DNA of 64,000 nucleotides from positions 930,001 through 994,000 of the forward strand of contig CAWBDS010000002.1 in NCBI GenBank assembly GCA_963787645.1, read 5' to 3'. Position numbers and translations under genes: made by a program. Shown here one piece after another: positions 43,571 through 52,033 of this stretch. How positions within the stretch are numbered: the stretch's first letter is position 1; every line of letters starts with the position of its first letter. Source of the DNA: Palsa-504 sp963787645. GTDB taxonomy: Bacteria > Actinomycetota > Actinomycetes > Streptosporangiales > Streptosporangiaceae. The notes under the pieces were generated by a model. The model was not told where the DNA came from and did not search any database. It was given only the letters and a program-made list of their open reading frames with translations.

Positions 43571-44526
43571 ATGACCGAGCTGCCCAGCTATGCTGACCTG
43601 CCGGCCGCCGCGCACGGCGGCCGTTCGGCCTGGGCCCTGTTCGGCGCCGGCGACAACCTCGGCCTGGTCAACCTGATGACCCCGGAGCGGATCGCGGCCG
43701 CCGCCCGGCTGGTGCGGCGCGGTCAGGTCTTCTGCCTGGACATGCCGCTGGGCAGCATCTCTCCGGCCCTGGCCACGTTCCGCGGCGCGCCCCGGCATCA
43801 GGTCCTGCACCAGCCCGGCACGGCCGGCTTCAACGACGTCTACGACAACTTCTACCCGCAGGCCTCCAGCCAGTGGGACTCCCTGGCCCATTACGGCTAC
43901 GCGCCGGATCAGCTGTACAACGGCGCCACCGAGGCCGAGGTGCTGGCCGGCACCCGGAACACCATCGACCACTGGGCCCGGCACGGCCTGGCCGGCCGCG
44001 CGATCCTGCTGGACGTCGAGCGAGCCCGGCGAGCCGCCGGCCGGCCGTACGACCCCGGCGACCCCGTCGCGATCGACGTCGAAGACCTGGAACGGGCCCG
44101 GCGCCAGGCGGCGTCGACTACGCGCCGGGCGACATCATCTTGTTGCACACCGGCTTCGCCGCCTGGTACGTCGCGCAGCCCAGCTCGGTCAAGCACCGGC
44201 TGCACGGCAACGTCATCTCGCCCGGCGTGGCGCACACCGAGGCGGTCTGCGAGTACCTGTGGAACAGCCACGCGGCCGCCATCGCGGCCGATAACTTCGC
44301 CGTCGAGGCCTTCCCGGCCGACCGCGACCCGGCCGCCCATCCGTTCGGCTTCCTGCATCACGTGCTCATCGGCCTGTTCGGCATGGCCCTGGGCGAGCTG
44401 TGGTGGCTGAACGACCTGGCCCGCGACTGCGCTACCGACGGGATCTACGAAATGTTCCTGGTCAGCGCGCCGCTGAACGCCCCCGGCGGGATCGGCTCGC
44501 CGGCCAACGCGGTCGCCATCAAGTAG
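43571..44526 (+). CDS. Cyclase-family (kynurenine formamidase-like) hydrolase, frameshifted near 44112
   Basis: The ATG at 43571 opens MTELPSYADLPAAAHGGRSA, followed by DNLGLVNLMTPERIAAAARL and YPQASSQWDSLAHYGYAPDQ. The W-D-S-L-x-H segment corresponds to the H-x-D-x-P-x-H metal motif in this subfamily. Near 44112 a missing G in CAGGCGGCGTCG breaks the frame; the next frame resumes as VDYAPGDIILLHTGFAAWYV and continues to the end at 44526 (about 318 residues in all). Family members hydrolyse amides or cyclic compounds. A role in opening the ring of the dearomatised intermediate is inferred. The indel may be a sequencing error. Confidence 0.8.
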
Positions 44527-44606
44527 CGCGATAACCGTAACGATCCCGGGACGTTCGGCCCGTACCGTAGCCCAGGGGAGCACACGAAGGCCTGGCAGGT
44601 GACCCG

Positions 44607-45782
44607 ATGACAGCGTTCTGGCGCGCGTGGTCGATCTGGGCCGTCACGGTGGCGGCGACCGTCACCGCGCTCGCCTCTGCCAAGCTTTACCCGCTTCCCC
44701 CGAATCTGGCCGGCCTGGGCGGGAACGGGCTGAACGGGGCGGTCGGGGTCGTGTTCATCGGAGCCTTCGCCACGGTCGGCGCACTGCTGGCCTGGAAGCG
44801 GCCGCGGAACCCGATCGGATGGCTGCTGTCAGCGACCGGCTTGGTGACCACCGCCGCGGTCTTCAGCGTGTTCCTGGCGCACTTTCCGCGGACGGTCAGC
44901 CTGGCCAACTGGCTGGGCTTCCTGTACCTGCTGGCCATCGGGCTGTGCGTGTTCGTCGTGCTGCTGTTCCCGACCGGACGGCTGCCGTCCCGCCGCTGGC
45001 GGGTGGTGGCCTGGGCCGCCGGGGCAGGGCTGGCCGGATGGGCCTTGGGCTGCGCGTTCGCGCCCACCCTCATCACCATCAGCCCGTCGGCGCCGAACCC
45101 GATTGGCGTGACCGGGCAGGCCGGGGACATCTTCAAGCTCGTGGCGTTGGTCGGCGGGGCGCTGATCGTCGTCACTGGCCTGGCCGCCATCGTGTCCCTG
45201 GCGTTCCGCTACCGGCGCGCCGGGACCGCGGAGCGCGCTCAGCTGAAATGGCTGGTCTACATGGCCGCCGTAATCGTGGTGGCCGAACTCGCGTCGGTGC
45301 CGATCCGGTCCACCAACCTGCAGAACGCGATCAGCAGCGGGGCTATCGCGCTGGTCCCGATCGCCATCGGCGTCGCCGTGCTGCGCTACCGGCTGTACGA
45401 CATCGACCGGATCATCTCGCGGACCGTGTCCTATGCGGTGATCACCGGCCTGCTGATCGGGCTCTACGCCGGCCTGGTCCTGCTGGCCACCCAGGTGCTC
45501 GAGGTGCACGGCGCTATCACCGTGGCCGTCGCCACGCTGATCGCCGCGGCCCTGTTCAACCCCGTGCGCCGCCAGGTGCAGCACCGGGTGGACCGGCGCT
45601 TCAACCGGGCTCGCTACGACGCGGACCAGACGGTCGCCGCGTTCGCCGCCCGGCTCAAGGACGCGGTCGACCTGGACACCGTCCGCGCCGACCTGGCCGC
45701 CGTCGTCCAGAAGTCCCTGGAGCCCGCCCACGTCACGCTGTGGACCAGCAGTGTGGATCAGCGAGCTAAGACCCGGGCGTAG
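44607..45782 (+). CDS. Sensor-like integral membrane protein without a kinase domain
   Basis: 391 residues with about eight helices in the first 280 residues. The segment VAVLRYRLYDIDRIISRTVS, then NPVRRQVQHRVDRRFNRARY and DADQTVAAFAARLKDAVDLD, is the same module found before the catalytic part of many actinobacterial histidine kinases. Here the protein ends where the kinase domain would begin (EPAHVTLWTSS), with a normal stop. It is probably a stand-alone sensor module, not an assembly artefact, since no HisKA-like sequence follows. The ligand is unknown. Confidence 0.75.
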   Translation: MTAFWRAWSIWAVTVAATVTALASAKLYPLPPNLAGLGGNGLNGAVGVVFIGAFATVGALLAWKRPRNPIGWLLSATGLVTTAAVFSVFLAHFPRTVSLANWLGFLYLLAIGLCVFVVLLFPTGRLPSRRWRVVAWAAGAGLAGWALGCAFAPTLITISPSAPNPIGVTGQAGDIFKLVALVGGALIVVTGLAAIVSLAFRYRRAGTAERAQLKWLVYMAAVIVVAELASVPIRSTNLQNAISSGAIALVPIAIGVAVLRYRLYDIDRIISRTVSYAVITGLLIGLYAGLVLLATQVLEVHGAITVAVATLIAAALFNPVRRQVQHRVDRRFNRARYDADQTVAAFAARLKDAVDLDTVRADLAAVVQKSLEPAHVTLWTSSVDQRAKTRA

Positions 45783-45834
45783 TCCAGGTCGTGGGCGTGA
45801 AAGTCGCGGACCCGCCAGATGGCCATGGACCCGG

Positions 45835-46377
45835 TCAGCCGCTGGAGGCGGCCCGCACCGCGGCCCGGATCGCGTCCTCGACCCCTTCCAGCGGGAGCTT
45901 CCCGTCGATGCGCTCGCCGTTGACGTAGAACTTCGGGGTGGCGTTCACGCCGTCCCGGATCCCTTCGGCCACGTCGCGTTCGATCTTCGCGGCGTGCGCC
46001 CGCTCGGTGATCTCGTTGCGGAACCGGCCGAGATCCAGGCCCAGGTCCGCGCCGCAGTCCAGCAGGTAGCCAAGGTCGAGCTGCGTCCCGGGGGTCAGCA
46101 GCCGCTCGTACATCTCCCAGAACTTCCCCTGGGCCGCGGCGGCCTCGGCCGCCTCGGCGGCCTGCTCCGCGTGCGGATGCAGTTGGGTGATGGGGAAGTT
46201 CCGGAACACGAACCGCACCGAGTCCGGGTACCGGGCCAGCATCTCGCGTACGTCCCGCGCCGCCCCCCGGCAGTACGGACACTCGTAATCGCCGTACTCC
46301 AGGACCGTCACCGGCGCGTCAAGCTGGCCGAGCACATGATCATCGGCCGTCACATTGGTTACCGCGAACTCCTCCAT
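45835..46377 (-). CDS. DsbA-family thiol-disulfide protein (cytoplasmic)
   Basis: 180 residues. The thioredoxin fold with helical insertion is seen from VTVLEYGDYECPYCRGAARD, whose C-P-Y-C is the redox pair, through VRFVFRNFPITQLHPHAEQA to the cis-proline segment NATPKFYVNGERIDG. No signal peptide or membrane anchor is present, so it acts in the cytosol, like FrnE-type proteins. The carbonic anhydrase gene stops 15 bases upstream on the same strand, so the two are probably co-transcribed. Confidence 0.9.
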   Translation of the reverse strand: MEEFAVTNVTADDHVLGQLDAPVTVLEYGDYECPYCRGAARDVREMLARYPDSVRFVFRNFPITQLHPHAEQAAEAAEAAAAQGKFWEMYERLLTPGTQLDLGYLLDCGADLGLDLGRFRNEITERAHAAKIERDVAEGIRDGVNATPKFYVNGERIDGKLPLEGVEDAIRAAVRAASSG

Positions 46378-46392
46378 AGGGAGCAGCGTAGG

Positions 46393-46887
46393 TCAGTCCT
46401 TTACCTCGCGCAGGCGACCGGTCTCGACCTCGTAGACAAAGCCCCGGATCGAGTCCTTATGCGGGACGTACGGGCTGGCCTTGATCCGGGCGATGGACTG
46501 GCGGACATCGCCGTCCAGGTCGGGAAAGGCCTCCAGGGCGAACGGCGGCCGCAGGCCGGTGTCCGCTTCGATCTGGGCCTTCACGTCGTCGTCGTGGAAG
46601 GTGAGCATGCCGCAGTCGGTGTGGTGGATCAGGATGATCTCGTTCGTGCCGAGCAGCCGCTGGGAGATGGTGATGGACCGGATGACGTCGTCGGTCACCA
46701 CGCCCCCCGCGTTGCGCACCACATGCGCGTCGCCTTCGGACAGGCCGAGGATGCCGTAAGGGTTGAGCCGGGCGTCCATGCAGGCCACGACCAGCGTGTG
46801 CGCGGCGGGCGGCAACGGCAGGTCCCCCTTGTCAAAGCTCGCGGCGTACCGCTCGGAGTTGGCCACAAAGGCGTCGGTGCTGCTCAC
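46393..46887 (-). CDS. Beta-class carbonic anhydrase
   Basis: 164 residues. The zinc ligands are visible: the first cysteine and the Asp-Arg pair in VVACMDARLNPYGILGLSEG, and the histidine and second cysteine in EIILIHHTDCGMLTFHDDDV. AHVVRNAGGVVTDDVIRSI is the conserved central part. It interconverts CO2 and bicarbonate. This short form is typical of actinobacteria. It is close to PEP carboxykinase, which handles CO2, but on the same strand with a terminator between them. Confidence 0.94.
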   Translation of the reverse strand: MSSTDAFVANSERYAASFDKGDLPLPPAAHTLVVACMDARLNPYGILGLSEGDAHVVRNAGGVVTDDVIRSITISQRLLGTNEIILIHHTDCGMLTFHDDDVKAQIEADTGLRPPFALEAFPDLDGDVRQSIARIKASPYVPHKDSIRGFVYEVETGRLREVKD

Positions 46888-47016
46888 GGTTCCTCCCCGG
46901 AATGCGGATCTTCATGTCGCGTGGAACGTATCCACTCAAACCCTAACCTAATCCTGAGCTACCAGACCAGAATTATCGGTTTACCGTCCCACGTCGCCCA
47001 CCAGCGCCCCAACGTG

Positions 47017-47066
47017 ATGAAACCCGGGTTTCACTGCGCTAGGGCACAGTGGAACCCGGGTTTCAT
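47017..47066. terminator. 20-bp hairpin after PEP carboxykinase
   Basis: ATGAAACCCGGGTTTCACTG (47017-47036) and its near-exact reverse complement (47047-47066, one G-T wobble) enclose a 10-base loop, 49 bases past the PEPCK stop. Each arm also contains the palindrome AACCCGGGTT. The same GAAACCCGGGTT motif forms part of another hairpin at 50065-50116. Confidence 0.75.
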
Positions 47067-47114
47067 TCGATTCGAAGCCGAGCTACCGAAGCCGAGCTGC
47101 CGAGCTACCCGGCC

Positions 47115-48938
47115 TCAGCTCGAGCTGAGCCGGTCGATCAGGTCCTGGTGCAGCTTCCAGAGTCGTTCGGGCAGATGGTCGCCGAACATCCGGAAGAACT
47201 CGGGCATCCGGTCCGCCTCCACCTTCCAGTCCTGCGCGTCCACGGTGAGCAGCAGGTCCAGGTCGGCCTGGCTGAGCTCCAGGCCGTCCAGATCCAGCGC
47301 GCCCGGCGTCGGCAGGTTCCCGGCCGGCGTGGCCACCGCGTCCGCGTCGCCCGACAGCCGTTCGATGATCCACTTCAGCACCCGGCTGTTCTCGCCGAAG
47401 CCGGGCCACACGAACCGCCCGGAATCATCCTTGCGGAACCAGTTGACGTAGAACAGCCGCGGCAGCTTGGCCGGGTCCGGCGCGCCAGCGCCCAGCGCCA
47501 GCCAGTGACCGAAGTAGTCGCCCATGTTGTAGCCGCAGAACGGCAGCATGGCGAACGGGTCCCGGCGCAGCTCACCGACCGTGCCCTCGGCCGCGGCGGT
47601 CTTCTCCGAAGCCACGTTCGCGCCCAGGAACACCCCGTGGTCCCAGTCGAACGACTCGATGACCAGCGGCACCGTCGATGCGCGCCGCCCGCCGAACAAG
47701 ATGGCCGAGATCGGCACGCCGGCCGGGTCGTCCCACTCTGGCGCGATGATCGGGCACTGGTCGGCCGGAGTGGTGAACCGGGAGTTGGGATGCGCGGCCG
47801 GCTCAGGGGAGTCCGGCGTCCAGTCCCGGCCCTTCCAGTCGGTCAGGTGCGCGGGCGGGTCCTCGGTCAGCCCCTCCCACCACACGTCACCGTCGTCGGT
47901 CAGCGCCACGTTGGTGAAGATGCTGTTTCCCCACATGGCCGCGACCGCGTTCGCGTTGGTCTTCATGCCCGTGCCCGGCGCGACCCCGAAGAACCCGGCC
48001 TCCGGATTGATCGCGTACAGCCGCCCGTCGGGCCCGAACCGCATCCAGGCGATGTCGTCGCCGATCGTCTCGGCCTTCCACCCCGGGACGGTGGGCTGGA
48101 GCATGGCCAGGTTGGTCTTGCCGCACGCGGACGGGAAGGCCGCCGCCACGTAGCGCGGTGACCCGGACGGGGGCGTGAGCTTGAGGATCAGCATGTGCTC
48201 GGCCAGCCAGCCCTCGTCCCGCGCCATCACCGAGGCGATCCGCAGCGCGTAGCACTTCTTGCCCAGCAGCGCGTTCCCGCCGTATCCGGAGCCGTAGGAC
48301 CAGATCTCGCGGCTCTCGGGGAAGTGCGAGATGTACTTCAGCGAGTTGCACGGCCACGGCACGTCGGCCTGACCGGGCGACAGCGGGACCCCGACGGAAT
48401 GCACCGCCTTGACGAACGACCCGCTCTCCTCGATCGAGCGCAGCGCGGGCGTGCCCATCCGGGTCATGATCCGCATCGACACCACCACGTAGGGCGAGTC
48501 GCTGATCTCGACCCCGAGCTGGGAGATGCTGCTGCCCAGCGGCCCCATGCAGAACGGCACCACGTACATCGTCCGGCCGCGCATACACCCGTCGAACAGC
48601 TCCGCGAACGTCGCGCGCATCTCGTCCGGCGCGACCCAGTTGTTGGTCGGCCCCGCGTCGGCTTCGCGTTCGGAGCAGATGAACGTCCGGTCCTCGACCC
48701 GGGCCACGTCACCGGGATCCGACGCGCACCAGAAGCTGTTCGGCCGCAGCTCCGGGTTGAGCCTGGTGAACGTCCCGTTGTCCACCAGCAAGGCGGTCAG
48801 CCGGTCCCATTCGTCTTGCGACCCGTCGCACCACACCACGGCGTCCGGCTTGGTCAGCTTGGCGATCTCGCCGACCCAGGCGGCTAGCTCGGGCAAGCTC
48901 GTTTTCTCTTGGTGATCGGGAAAATCTGCGCTGAACAT
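47115..48938 (-). CDS. pckG: Phosphoenolpyruvate carboxykinase (GTP)
   Basis: 607 residues, full length for the GTP-dependent family. The kinase P-loop with the reactive cysteine is in AAFPSACGKTNLAMLQPTVP; SQLGVEISDSPYVVVSMRIM, PWPCNSLKYISHFPESREIW and NWFRKDDSGRFVWPGFGENS are further signature segments. It converts oxaloacetate and GTP to PEP, CO2 and GDP, the first step of gluconeogenesis, and can run in the carboxylating direction. The aromatic pathway upstream would feed the TCA cycle and so need this enzyme. It appears monocistronic. Confidence 0.97.
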   Translation of the reverse strand: MFSADFPDHQEKTSLPELAAWVGEIAKLTKPDAVVWCDGSQDEWDRLTALLVDNGTFTRLNPELRPNSFWCASDPGDVARVEDRTFICSEREADAGPTNNWVAPDEMRATFAELFDGCMRGRTMYVVPFCMGPLGSSISQLGVEISDSPYVVVSMRIMTRMGTPALRSIEESGSFVKAVHSVGVPLSPGQADVPWPCNSLKYISHFPESREIWSYGSGYGGNALLGKKCYALRIASVMARDEGWLAEHMLILKLTPPSGSPRYVAAAFPSACGKTNLAMLQPTVPGWKAETIGDDIAWMRFGPDGRLYAINPEAGFFGVAPGTGMKTNANAVAAMWGNSIFTNVALTDDGDVWWEGLTEDPPAHLTDWKGRDWTPDSPEPAAHPNSRFTTPADQCPIIAPEWDDPAGVPISAILFGGRRASTVPLVIESFDWDHGVFLGANVASEKTAAAEGTVGELRRDPFAMLPFCGYNMGDYFGHWLALGAGAPDPAKLPRLFYVNWFRKDDSGRFVWPGFGENSRVLKWIIERLSGDADAVATPAGNLPTPGALDLDGLELSQADLDLLLTVDAQDWKVEADRMPEFFRMFGDHLPERLWKLHQDLIDRLSSS

Positions 48939-49017
48939 CGTGGCTTCTCCTGCGTCGGTCCCGGCATCTGGACTATCTACGTAATTTTGTCGGCGTTACC
49001 TTAGGTGGCTTACGGGT

Positions 49018-49896
49018 TCAGGCCGCCGGAGCGGCCGGGCGGGGTGCGGTGATCGCCCACTGGATGGCGTGCACCATGGCGTGCCCGGCCGGACGGACCA
49101 GAACGGTCTCCGTGACCGGCAGCCGGGGTAGGGAGAGCGGCCGCCGGGCCCATCCGGGCAGCAGCGATACGGCCGCCGCGGCCAAGATTCCGTACGGGGC
49201 CCGGGCGATCGCCGGCAGCGGCGGGCGCCACAGCAGGAACCGGGCCGCCTCGCGGGCCTCGGCGGTGGCGGCCAGCTCGGGCTGGTAGGCCTGGATCCGG
49301 GCGGCCAGCTCAGCCTCGGTGCGCGGCGGGTCGGGGACGCCGAGCTCGGTGCCGATGCGGGCCATGTCGGCCACGTACCCGTCACGCCCCGCCTTATCCA
49401 GCGGCTTACTGCCGAAGCTCGCGTGAGCCCGCAGGAAGCTATCCGCCTCGGCGATGTGCACCCAGGTCAGCAGGTGCGGATCAGCGGCGGCGTACGGCCG
49501 CCCGTCCGGCGCGGTCCCGGTGACCCGCTGGTGGATGGCCCGGACTCGCGCGATGGCCTGCTCCGCATCTCCAGTCCGGCCGAACGTGGTGACGGCCAGG
49601 AAGTAGCTCGTCCGGTGCAACCGGCCCCACGGATCCCCGCGGTAGTCGGAGTGCTCGGCCACGGCGGCCATGGCCAGCGGATGCAGCGATTGGAGCAGCA
49701 GGGCCCTGATTCCGCCGACAAACATAGCGGTGTCCCCGTGCACCCGGCGGATCGGCCGGTCCTCGGCGAACCAGCGCTCACCCTGGCTCTGATGGATCCG
49801 CTGCGCCCGCGACGGACCCTGCGGACCGGCGACCCGCTCGAAGACCGCCGCGCCGATCCGACCCCGAACCCGGTCGGCCGCACCCAGCGCTCTCAT
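49018..49896 (-). CDS. DUF2236/MpaB-family oxygenase-like protein
   Basis: 292 residues. The haem/iron-binding family signature is visible in FVGGIRALLLQSLHPLAMAA, VAEHSDYRGDPWGRLHRTSY, VRAIHQRVTGTAPDGRPY and HLLTWVHIAEADSFLRAH, as in the mycophenolic-acid MpaB and latex-clearing-like proteins of actinobacteria. The histidines in these segments would hold the cofactor. The substrate is unknown; many paralogues occur per genome. Confidence 0.88.
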   Translation of the reverse strand: MRALGAADRVRGRIGAAVFERVAGPQGPSRAQRIHQSQGERWFAEDRPIRRVHGDTAMFVGGIRALLLQSLHPLAMAAVAEHSDYRGDPWGRLHRTSYFLAVTTFGRTGDAEQAIARVRAIHQRVTGTAPDGRPYAAADPHLLTWVHIAEADSFLRAHASFGSKPLDKAGRDGYVADMARIGTELGVPDPPRTEAELAARIQAYQPELAATAEAREAARFLLWRPPLPAIARAPYGILAAAAVSLLPGWARRPLSLPRLPVTETVLVRPAGHAMVHAIQWAITAPRPAAPAA

Positions 49897-50064
49897 CTAC
49901 CTATTATCGCCGCCCCGCGGACCTCCCCGAGTGTGAGCCGCCGCACACCCGCCCCCGCCCCGCCCCGCTCCCCGGTTCGCGCCGCGGCCGGGTTACTGGT
50001 GGTGCTGGCGTTGCAAGGGAGCACAGTGTGCTTCATGGTGCACTACTCCCGCATAGCCGAGGGT

Positions 50065-50116
50065 GGTGAAACCCGGGTTCCACCACCCTTGGGTGTGGTG
50101 GATTGCCAGTTTCACC
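50065..50116. terminator. Interrupted hairpin after the GNAT gene
   Basis: GGTGAAAC...TCCACCAC (50065-50086) pairs with GTGGTGGA...GTTTCACC (50095-50116): eight base pairs at each end with a 6-base internal mismatch. It lies 24 bases past the stop of the minus-strand acetyltransferase gene. It shares GAAACCCGGGTT with the PEPCK terminator. The rest of 49897-50139 is GC-rich and shows no gene. Confidence 0.6.
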
Positions 50117-50139
50117 CCGCCGGCGCCGGCCGCGGCCGG

Positions 50140-50976
50140 CTACCCCGCCCCCTCACTATTTTCTGCCGAACGGGCCGTGGTGCGGGCCCGGGGAACGGGG
50201 GTCCAGACGTAGGGCGTCGTGATGGTGATGGCCACGAAGCCTAGCCGTTCGAGGATGGGGCAGCTGTCATCGGAGGCGTCGACCTGCAGGTAGCGGGCCT
50301 CGTGGGCGGCGGCCAGCTCGGCCCGGCGGCCCACGAGGGCGTGGTAGATGCCCCGGCCGCGCCAGGCGGGCAGCGTGGCACCACCCCACAGGCCCGCGAA
50401 CTGCGTTCCGGGCTTGAACACCAGCCAGGCCGAGGAGACGACCTCCCCGCCCGCCTCGGCGACCAGCACCGTGAACTGCCCGGTTTGCGTGTGCCCGATC
50501 AGGTCACCGGCTAGCCAGCTCCAGTCCTCGTGCCAGACCTCAGACTCCATGGCCGCGATCCGGTGCATGTCCTGCGGGGCGTCGGTCGCCCGGATGCTCA
50601 CCTCGGGCGGCAGCGGCACGCGCCGCCCGGCCTGCTCCTCGGCCAGCCCGATGACCACCGTTTCGGCCGGATCGGGCCGGAAGCCCGCGGCGCTGAGCCG
50701 GTCCACCAGGTCCGCCGGCCGGTCATGAGCGCGTATCTTCCACTCCACCGCCTCGCCCCGCCGGGCGAAGAAGTCCCGCTGCCGGGCGATCAGCGCGTCA
50801 AGATCGTCGCCGTCCAGGGTGAGCTCGGCCGGGCCGCTGATGAAGCCCTGGTACTGCCCGACGATCCGCACAATCGGGCCGTCGCGCTCGGCGTAGACCC
50901 CGGGCGGCAGGTTCCGGGACTCCGATGGGCGGATCTGCTCGTCATAGGCGGCCAGCAGCTCGGCAACGTCTGCCAT
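50140..50976 (-). CDS. GNAT-family N-acetyltransferase
   Basis: 278 residues. The C-terminal half is a GNAT domain, with FTVLVAEAGGEVVSSAWLVF, then GLWGGATLPAWRGRGIYHAL where the R-x-x-G-x-A-like turn is replaced by R-G-R-G-I, and ARYLQVDASDDSCPILERLG. The N-terminal half is a degenerate GNAT-like region, as in tandem-GNAT proteins. The last codons (RARTTARSAENSEGAG) lie in a dispersed repeat also found at 31731-31760. Start codons of this gene and the nucleotidyltransferase are in the same direction, 9 bases apart (operon). Confidence 0.85.
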   Translation of the reverse strand: MADVAELLAAYDEQIRPSESRNLPPGVYAERDGPIVRIVGQYQGFISGPAELTLDGDDLDALIARQRDFFARRGEAVEWKIRAHDRPADLVDRLSAAGFRPDPAETVVIGLAEEQAGRRVPLPPEVSIRATDAPQDMHRIAAMESEVWHEDWSWLAGDLIGHTQTGQFTVLVAEAGGEVVSSAWLVFKPGTQFAGLWGGATLPAWRGRGIYHALVGRRAELAAAHEARYLQVDASDDSCPILERLGFVAITITTPYVWTPVPRARTTARSAENSEGAG

Positions 50977-50985
50977 CTCACCAAC

Positions 50986-51744
50986 CTAGTGCGGATAGGT
51001 CTGAACCAGGCGGCGTACTCCGCGCCTCATGATCTGGCGGACCTGCCGGGCCCGGCGGACTCTGCGCCACGCACCCAGCCGCACGGGCTGACCGTCGCGG
51101 CGGCGCCGGATCTCCGCCGCGAGCCCGGCCGGCACGCCGAACTCGGCCAGCCGGCTGATCGCCTCGGACTTGGTAATCAGCTCCGCGGCGGTTAGCACCG
51201 CCGCGCTGCGCGGCAGCACGGTAAGCCCCAGGTCAACCCAGCTGTCGCGCAGCCAGTACACGCGCCGCCGGGCCATCTGGCGCCAGTAGCCGCCGACCTC
51301 CTCGAGCACCGCGGCCCGGATCTGGGCCGTGGTGAGCGGCGGGAGACCGGGCGGTGGCCACGGCCCGTACAGCGCTACCCCGGCCGAGGCCAGTTCCGCC
51401 CGGGTCAGCACCTTCATCCGCCACCGGGCCATCCGGTCGCCGTACCAGTACGGATGCAGGCGGTCCGGATCGGCCGCGGTCCGGACCGGGACGTAGAGAC
51501 AGTGCAGCCGCCGCGCCGGGTCAGCCGCCGCGGCCAGCGCGATATGAAGCTGCCGCAGTTCGCCGGTCGCGGCCTGGTCCAGCTCGTCCTCCACCATCAC
51601 CACCACGTCGACGTCGCTGCGGGCCGGGCTGAAGTCGCCGGTGGTCAGCGAGCCGTATAGGTAGATGCCGGTCAGCCCGCCGCGCGCCGTCAGCTCCTCC
51701 CGCAGGCGCCCCAGCAGCAGGGCGACATCGGCCGGAAGCTCCAC
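50986..51744 (-). CDS. Aminoglycoside adenylyltransferase-like nucleotidyltransferase
   Basis: 252 residues. The nucleotidyltransferase motif is IYLYGSLTTGDFSPARSDVD, with the two metal-binding aspartates, followed by VVVMVEDELDQ. The helical C-terminal part resembles ANT(3'')/(9)-type enzymes and their many uncharacterised actinobacterial relatives. It could adenylylate an aminoglycoside or a cellular target; resistance should not be assumed. It is translated before the GNAT gene in a two-gene unit. Confidence 0.75.
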   Translation of the reverse strand: MELPADVALLLGRLREELTARGGLTGIYLYGSLTTGDFSPARSDVDVVVMVEDELDQAATGELRQLHIALAAAADPARRLHCLYVPVRTAADPDRLHPYWYGDRMARWRMKVLTRAELASAGVALYGPWPPPGLPPLTTAQIRAAVLEEVGGYWRQMARRRVYWLRDSWVDLGLTVLPRSAAVLTAAELITKSEAISRLAEFGVPAGLAAEIRRRRDGQPVRLGAWRRVRRARQVRQIMRRGVRRLVQTYPH

Positions 51745-52033
51745 TTTTCATCCCTCCGTTTTAAGCCATGATGCGTACCCCCGCGACGTTCGGGGGGCCT
51801 ACCCCCATAGGCGGCGGGACCCGGTACGGCTATCGTCATCCCCGGGGGCGAGCGCGCGCAGAAGGGGGCCGTGTGCGTCAGCCGATCGGTGGATGCGCTT
51901 CAGCCGTCCGGTCCATGGTGCGGTTCAACCCGCGAATTGGCTGGCCGGTCGATGCGTATCGGGGTGCTTCATTGCGACGCTAGCGGTACATAGCGGGAGC
52001 AGAACTGTCCGGGGCAAAACACGAGGGGAAAAG

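Noticed and set aside
31780..44526. Salicylate-to-gentisate pathway as the first interpretation of the island
   Set aside because: The monooxygenase carries a complete old-yellow-enzyme domain for ring reduction and no gentisate dioxygenase is present, which fits 2-aminobenzoyl-CoA better; salicylate is kept only as an alternative.
45751..47451. 566-codon plus-strand open frame across the DsbA-like, carbonic anhydrase and PEPCK genes
   Set aside because: It crosses three clearly recognised minus-strand genes and two intergenic regions including a terminator.
50986..51744. Antibiotic-resistance gene call for the nucleotidyltransferase
   Set aside because: The motif supports the fold only; many chromosomal relatives have no resistance role.
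51665..52033. N-terminal extension of the ABC ATPase
   Set aside because: It would overlap the divergent nucleotidyltransferase gene; the ATG at 52034 has a good ribosome site and the expected length.
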